From contig OY755187.1 in NCBI GenBank assembly GCA_963576735.1, positions 4,650,001 through 4,714,000 of the forward strand: a stretch of 64,000 nt of DNA. The letters run 5' to 3'. The first letter of the stretch is position 1. Each line of letters begins with the position of its first letter. This stretch comes from Bedellia somnulentella (Eukaryota > Arthropoda > Insecta > Lepidoptera > Bedelliidae). Below the pieces are notes generated by a model, which worked only from the letters and a program-made list of their open reading frames with translations, ran no database searches and had not been told where the DNA came from. The position numbers and the translations under genes are program-made. Positions 58,621 to 64,000 of the stretch are shown here, piece after piece.

Positions 58621-59190
58621 TCGTATATTATTATATGTATCAGTAGGCCTGAGAATGGGCTGTATAAAAATTTTTGAACCCTAAAACTTGATGGTGTATC
58701 ATCTCATGTTTCTATCTAGCGTTAAAATAAATAGCTAGATAAAGCTCTTTGGTGCATCGATTTTTTTATAACTTTTTAACGTCTTTTGCAAAGCCACATT
58801 CATCGGAAAGAGGTTCTGTATTGTCTTTCCATTATACTCTTCATCATTAATTATCCCTAGCTAAGAAGGTACTGCCTGGAATTTGAGAAGACATAAAAGC
58901 TTATAGAAAGAACCACTACATCCAACAATCAATTCAAAAATTATCAAATCGAAGTAAACTTTTAAAACTTACTCTTTTCCTCTTCAAAAAAAGCCTTATT
59001 TTTCCTTTTTAAACCCTTACCAACCCTACTAAGAGGGTGTTCCATTTTCCATCCATTACAGTGATTTCCGGCGGAAGCTGACGCACCGCTCGGCCACTCC
59101 ACATCACACGAACTTCAACTGCCTTCTTTACTTACGTTATTTATATCTATTAGTATTGGTTTGTATTGTTTATTATTTCATTGTACGAGA
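58621..59190. other. No gene seen
   Basis: AT-rich and unassigned. Confidence 0.4.
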
Positions 59191-59395
59191 TATACATACA
59201 TATAATCACGGCTATAAATCCCGGGAAGAGGTAGCCAGAGCTTTGGAATGATATTCGCAGCCACTTTTGGAAGTTGAGTGGGGAAAAGATTGCAAAAAGC
59301 GCCCAAAAACACTTATAAAGATCTAATACCCTTAACCGCCTTTTACGATTGGCCGCGGGAAGAATTAGGGTTGTGCTATTCTAAGCTGACGCTTC
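59191..59395 (-). repeat. SINE B, diverged
   Basis: 'cataatcacggctataaatc' to 'aagctgacgcttccc', with an internal deletion in the 'gttggtgatgggtctcc' part. Confidence 0.72.
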
Positions 59396-59623
59396 CCATA
59401 TATATTATCAAGTATGCTGTTTTTTTATATTACTGGCGAAGTTTGGGTCGGGCTCAATCTACAAGGATTTCTAAATAATCTTATTATAACATAACATGTC
59501 TACAATCTTAAATGGAAACATAATTTTGTAGCTTTCAGGCTTATACTTATATTTGTGCTCAACTGTCTTTCTTCAGTTAAGTTTTGGATAGGTGGGGGCA
59601 CACATTATTCCGCTAAGGACGTA

Positions 59624-59933
59624 ACATAACATAACATAAACGTTTACGCCGAATATCCCCGAAGGGGTTGGCAGAGGTACTAATACTTCTAAACATCACG
59701 TGACTTTGTCACCTTGTGTTCAAAGTACCCACGTTTTGCATGGACAGTTCACTCACGTGATAGGGGGCAGGCCTGTTGCCGTTTTGTACGAATACACTGT
59801 CACATGACTAAGAACAACTCAGTCATGTGGGTTTCCTCACGATGTTTTCCCTCACCGTTAACAACCATGATAAATTAACCACACATATGTCTTTAGAAAA
59901 GACAAATTGGTGTAGGCCCAATATAAGGACGTA
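59624..59933 (-). mobile_element. SINE A, head-truncated, with 10-bp duplication
   Basis: TAAGGACGTA occurs at 59614-59623 and 59934-59943. The ATAAC-repeat tail is at the left; the tRNA-like head is missing at the right. This shows SINE A also moves by LINE-type retroposition. Confidence 0.88.
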
Positions 59934-60085
59934 TTTTCTAAATGATCAACTTTGCAACAACCAGATATAAGCGAGGATAGTGGTATATTTTGTTAATCAT
60001 GTTACTAAAATAATATATAATCCTAGAGATAAATAACAACCATAAAAAAGTATTTGCTATGACTTTCACGATTGCACATTATAAT

Positions 60086-60217
60086 TAAAACAACTTTTGA
60101 CTTTCGGATACTTTAATCGCGTGTTATTACATGGTTTTTTAAAGCCCGACGTTTCGAAAACTTTTCAGTTATCATGGTCACGGGAAGACATCTTCCGAAA
60201 GTCAAAAGTTGTTTTAG
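60086..60217. repeat. MITE with 22-bp inverted ends
   Basis: AAAACAACTTTTGACTTTCG at the left and its complement at 60194-60215. The interior 'agcccgacgtttcgaaa' is a word I know from many lepidopteran repeats. Confidence 0.7.
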
Positions 60218-60248
60218 TAACAACTATAAGACTTGACAAGTTTCATTT

Positions 60249-60494
60249 GCCGTGTAGTGTCGGCTTAGAATAACACTACCCCATTTCTACCCGTGGGTGA
60301 TCGTAAGAGGCGACTAAGGGTATAGGGGCTTTTTAAGTGATTTTTGGGCGATGTGGTTGACCCGTCACCAAAAACATTTATTATTACCATCTTTTCCCCA
60401 ATCGACTTCCAAAATTGGCTGAGGAATTTCCCATTCCAAAGCTCTGGCTACCCCGTTAAGGGATTTATAGCCGTGAGTATCTGAATGAATGAAA
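60249..60494 (+). mobile_element. SINE B with 9-bp duplication
   Basis: GTTTCATTT flanks it (60240-60248 and 60495-60503). The tail is a degenerate TGAA series. It lies just downstream of the fucosyltransferase stop codon. Confidence 0.85.
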
Positions 60495-60500
60495 GTTTCA

Positions 60501-60506
60501 TTTATT
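60501..60506 (-). terminator. Candidate polyadenylation signal
   Basis: AATAAA on the minus strand about 200 bases past the fucosyltransferase stop codon. It lies in the target duplication of the SINE B, so its use is uncertain. Confidence 0.3.
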
Positions 60507-60710
60507 ATTATTTGGTGATGAAATTGTAAACCCAGTTCCTAGATCCTTTACTATATCTGTTAATTTTCAAAAGTAGCTGTTTTTTTCATCGTAGTCTTTG
60601 GATAAATCTTTTGCGAATTCTATCCCTGTCAGTAAATATGTATAATAAATGCAATAAAATTTAGGAGAAAGAAAATATTTAAATGAAAAAGATGCACAAT
60701 TCAATATTTT

Positions 60711-61002
60711 TCAAAAAAATATATTATACCAATGCGTTGTACAGTATTTCTCATACGAGAAATTCCACCATCTACGAAAATTTTCATGTGATCTGTTCCT
60801 TTTTAGTGAAGTTTGATTATTAACAGCTGAGCACAGCGAGCAAACAATATCTTCATCCATAGTTTCATGAAAGGTATAGTGAGATCTCCACCAAAACATT
60901 TCGCTATACAGCTTAGGCGATTTGATTAAATTTGATATTTTGTTTGCTAGTTTTTGAGGTGACATAGATTTGGCATCCAAATATGATCTTGGAGGTAAAA
61001 AT
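60711..61002 (-). CDS. Alpha-1,3-fucosyltransferase (GT10), last exon
   Basis: C-terminal 97 codons of a Golgi GT10 fucosyltransferase, which transfers fucose from GDP-fucose to N-glycans or related acceptors. The acceptor reads TTTGGTTTCAG|A on the minus strand, with AG at 61004-61003. Joined to the upstream exon it completes codon AGA (Arg) and continues FLPPRSYLDAKSMSPQKLA, which directly follows GGANYSR as in the conserved GT10 motif. It then runs through LYSEMFWWRSHY and VCSLCSAV to FRRWWNFSYEKYC, the usual cysteine- and tryptophan-bearing C terminus, and stops at 60711-60713. No lesion is visible, so the gene looks functional. A SINE B lies about 220 bases downstream. Confidence 0.88.
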
Positions 61003-61039
61003 CTGAAACCAAAACAAAATATTTTATGGTATGAATACA

Positions 61040-62765
61040 ACACCTGCGAGATGTGCCATGAATGCAATCATAAGAAAAGCTCTAAAATCAATCCTAACAA
61101 CTATAGACCCATTGCCTTACTACCTACCTCATCTAAGTTATTCGAAAAAGCATTGTGTAATCGAATTAACTCTTTTTGTAGTAAATACAAAATATTAGTC
61201 GATGCACAATACGGATTTAGGAAAAACCGGTCCACAGCTTTAGCTGTGTATAATTATATCCAGGAAGCTATAAAAATTATATCAAATAAGGAATACACAA
61301 TTGGTATTCTAATAGACCTAAAAAAAGCTTACGACAAAGCTCAATATGATATATTAGAAACCAAATTGTATGGTGTAGGAATCCGCGGAAATACTCTCAA
61401 ATTAATTAAATCTTACTTGCAGAACTGAATACAATGTGTCGAAATTGAATATTACAACTAGGAAACCAAAGAAATAGAATCTATTCAATCAGATTTCAAA
61501 ACGATGAGAGCATCAATACCCTAGGGGTGTGTAATCGGGTGTTTGATGTTTTTAATTTACATAAACGACCTTCCTAAAATAATAAAAGACGTTCACTGAA
61601 CACTCTTTGCTGATAACTTATCTATAATGCTTCCTTGCCAAAATAATGTAGACTTAAATAATAAACTGACCTCACTATTTGAAACCCTAACAAATTGGCT
61701 ACACAAACATAATTTGGAAATAAATGCGCAAAAAACAAATTAATAGCTTTTCATACATCTCAGAAGAAGAAAATTGACATAGATTTTACTTATGATGGGG
61801 AAAAAATTTACGTAGTAAATGAAGCTACATTATTGGGAATTAACATTGACTCCCATCTTGATTGGAAATCCCATGTTAGTAGAATTAAATCCAAATTAAG
61901 TAGCTTTACGTACGCTTTGCTAGAAGTAAAGAAAACAACGAGTACAGAAACCGCGCGTATCACTTATTTCGCATATGCGAACTCCTAGCTGAGCTACGGC
62001 ATAATACTATGGGGAAATAGCACCCACTCGTCTCAGGTATTTATTATGCAAAAAAAACCAATTAGAATTATTGCAAATATCACAGAATCGGATTCTTGTA
62101 GGCCTTATTTCATTAAATATAACATACTTACATTTGACTGGTGTATATATCCTAGAAATTTGTAAATTCGTTCGTGAAAATCAACATTTATACACTAAAA
62201 GAAAAGATATAGACACACCATATATACTTAGACACCCAAACAAATTGCAGATGCCGGTTACGCGCCTACACATGCAGTCGTGTAACGCACACATAATGTC
62301 AATAAATGTTTACAACAAGTTGCCCAACCTACTCAAAAGAACTGAAAATGATAAATTTCCCCAACAGTTGAAAAAACTACTTATAAAAAAATGCTATTAC
62401 TCGGTAAAAGAATTCTTAAACGACGAAACATTGAAATAAATTATATTTTATTAGACTTATTCGAATAGCCTTGACCAAATAAAAATGACATTATTAATAT
62501 TTACTTAAAAATAATAATAATAATATATATATATAATAAAATATTAAGATTGGACATTTTTAAATTATTACTGTGACATAAGTGGAATAAATCGTATTGT
62601 TACTATGACTTGACATTTCTAATACTCGATTTGAAAGGATAATTGTTTAATCCTCTCTTCCCTTTTGCTATACCCCACAGGGTCCATAAATACTAATGTA
62701 AAATGATATAACAGCTGTATACAACTTTATGGATTGCAAAAATAAATGAAATGAAATGAAATGAG
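61040..62765 (+). pseudogene. Decayed jockey-like LINE in the intron
   Basis: RT pieces: NNYRPIALLPTSSKLFEKAL, YGFRKNRSTALAVYNYIQEA and LIDLKKAYDKAQYDI before a stop at about 61427. Then shattered 'IYINDLP' and an FADD counterpart reading FADN (near 61612), and a C-terminal frame at 62071-62439. Many stops and shifts. No endonuclease or ORF1. It ends in a GAAAT-repeat tail at 62745-62764. Related in layout to the LINE at 25.5-28.0 kb but much older. Confidence 0.8.
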
Positions 62766-62879
62766 AGTGCCTTAATTATTATCAAAGATAATTACTATAC
62801 ATATATCATTTAACTAACAGCCTAAATTATCCGTAATCATATAAAAGGGCATATATCAAAATATTGATAAATGTAAATG

Positions 62880-62975
62880 AAGCAAGAGAGGTTGCCACGA
62901 ACGTTCAAAGTGGCGATTAATAGTCTCTGCTCACCCCAATTGGAACTAATGGCATGATTATATGTATTCACGGGT
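62880..62975 (+). repeat. LINE 3'-end relic
   Basis: 'aaagtggcgattaatagtctc' and 'ggaactaatggcatga' match the relics at 12.1 and 19.8 kb. Confidence 0.5.
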
Positions 62976-62992
62976 ATGTATTGTCGTTGTAT

Positions 62993-63234
62993 GCTGTGTA
63001 GTGTCGGCTTAGAATAGCACTACCCCATTTCTTCCGGTGGGTGTACGTAAGAGGCGACTAACGGTATAGGGGCTTTTAAGGGATTTTTGGGCGATGCGGT
63101 TGGAGACCCATCACCAAAAACCTTTATTTCACCATCTTTTCCCCACGCAATTCCAAAAGTGGCTGAGGAATTTATAATTCCTTGGCTCTGGCTACCCCTT
63201 CTAAGGAATTACAGCCGTGAGTATATGTATGTAA
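62993..63234 (+). repeat. SINE B adjoining the splice donor
   Basis: Full-length copy whose TATG tail ends 4 bases from the exon boundary at 63239, antisense to the gene. No clear target duplication is visible. Confidence 0.85.
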
Positions 63235-63238
63235 ATAC

Positions 63239-64000
63239 CTGCTATAATTAGCTCCGCCATAAACTATCGGTACAGCAATGTTGTTGATACCTTTTAACAC
63301 TTTTTCAGTAACATAATCCTCGGCATCAGAATTCTCAAATGCAAGATAGAAAAAATAGTTTTTTATTAGTTCCTCACACTTTTTATCTCCTAATGCACAT
63401 TTTATATCTCCACAATCACCATACACATGTATATCTAGATTATATTGATTTAATTCTTCTTTCAACTCTTCAACATATTTTTCTCTTCCATTTTTCGAAT
63501 GGCAATTGGAAACAAACCATGCTACGGCCTTGGATTTAGTTTTAGTTATTTTGTCAATATCATTATGGTTGTATTTAGTCCAATGCATATTTAGTTTTGG
63601 ACCAACAATCTTATCTTTTTCTTTGATTGTATAATATGGTATAGCTACATCAGAATCTAGCTTGTATGAAAATGTTAAGTTGAAAAAACCATCAAAACAG
63701 TCTTGGCAGATTGGATAATATACCATAGATTCATAATTCATGTAAATATAAATCTGGGAAAGATTTTTTTTTGGGAGATCATCACAGTTCATTCCCTGTA
63801 GATCTCGCCCATTAAAAACCACGGCATCAAATATTCTATCATTATATTCTTCGTTATTGAAAGTTATATAGCAATTATTAAAACGACATCCGTTTTTTAT
63901 AAATGATACTTGACCATGTTCAAATAATTGGTAAGGATAGAATTCGTTTCCAATCCGAAATAGAATAGCTTTCATATTTTCTGGAATTACTTGTGTTTCC
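63239..64000 (-). CDS. Alpha-1,3-fucosyltransferase (GT10), upstream exon, partial
   Basis: 254 codons open to the right window edge. The Met at 63975 is not necessarily the start, because the frame stays open upstream (ETQVIPEN before it). The N-terminal cytoplasmic tail and membrane anchor expected of a Golgi type II enzyme must lie outside. The N-terminal part has CRFNNCYITFN and DAVVFNGRDL. The GDP-fucose-binding catalytic region shows AVAWFVSNCHS, GREKYVEELK, LDIHVYGDCG and FYLAFENSDAEDYVTEKVL, ending VPIVYGGANYSR. These are the hallmark GT10 motifs. The exon ends AG|GTATTT at 63239/63238 and its split codon joins the exon at 61002 in frame. Which paralogue (FucT A, B, C or D type) is not decided. 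Confidence 0.9.

Larger units (their letters stand above)
61003..63238 (-). other. Fucosyltransferase intron (2236 bp)
   Basis: Begins GTATTT (donor at 63238-63237) and ends TTTCAG (61008-61003). It holds a SINE B at the donor end, a LINE 3'-end relic and a decayed LINE, all on the plus strand and so antisense to the gene. Confidence 0.85.

Noticed and set aside
655..63235. Regularly recurring 'cgcctcttacg' words as a CRISPR-like array
   Set aside because: They are the core of dispersed SINE B copies on both strands with irregular spacing, in a eukaryotic genome.

Overview
This window looks like a stretch of a lepidopteran (moth or butterfly) nuclear genome. That is an inference from family content, not a database match. 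The DNA is AT-rich and eukaryotic. It is crowded with short retroposons ending in TATG-type tails, whose body carries the 'cttagtcgcctcttacg' word I associate with Lepidoptera. It also holds jockey-superfamily LINEs, a Mag-like Ty3 integrase with very short LTRs, a BEL/Pao element, a piggyBac derivative and Helitrons ending in CTAG. Only one host gene is recognisable: the 3' part of an alpha-1,3-fucosyltransferase (GT10) gene on the minus strand at the right edge. Two coding exons (63239 to beyond 64000, and 60711-61002) join in frame across a GT-AG intron.

Layout. 1-4897: dispersed SINEs, a Harbinger-like foldback MITE and a large palindromic element. 4903-11216: a complete BEL/Pao retrotransposon with apparently identical 320-bp LTRs, a 5-bp target duplication and one open 1801-codon gag-pol frame; it is the youngest large element here. 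11.2-23.8 kb: SINE-rich DNA with a 600-bp foldback element, a tRNA-headed SINE with an inverted 5' half, and a 1.06-kb piggyBac derivative that keeps the transposase cysteine-rich tail. 23.8-36.9 kb: two direct copies of a host segment (23821-30148 and 32981-36895). Different transposons have landed in each, so each copy serves as an empty-site control for the other (LINE, two Helitrons, MITE, SINEs). Between them lie a Ty3 LTR with primer site and the 3' end of a Mag-like element in opposite orientation.

37.7-44.4 kb: a nested structure. A LINE with two ORFs (stop/start overlap TAATG) seems to have inserted into a tRNA-headed SINE, and a 2052-bp hAT element with an 8-bp duplication then inserted into the LINE ORF2. 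46.8-52.6 kb: a second direct duplication, again with private SINE insertions. 52.6-60.5 kb: more SINEs, small terminal-inverted-repeat elements and a LINE 3' end with its empty site about 0.8 kb away. 60.5-64 kb: the fucosyltransferase gene, whose intron holds a decayed antisense LINE and a SINE that abuts the splice donor.

Short families are named here for convenience. SINE A: tRNA-like head, body containing 'ccccgaaggggttggca', tail of TTATG units. SINE B: starts GTGTAGTGTCGGCTTAG, ends in TATG repeats, about 30 copies. SINE C: tRNA-like head, fixed 3' end GATTTAAATT. Apart from the fucosyltransferase, everything with coding content is transposon-derived. I did not find a CRISPR array, operon or other unknown multi-gene system.
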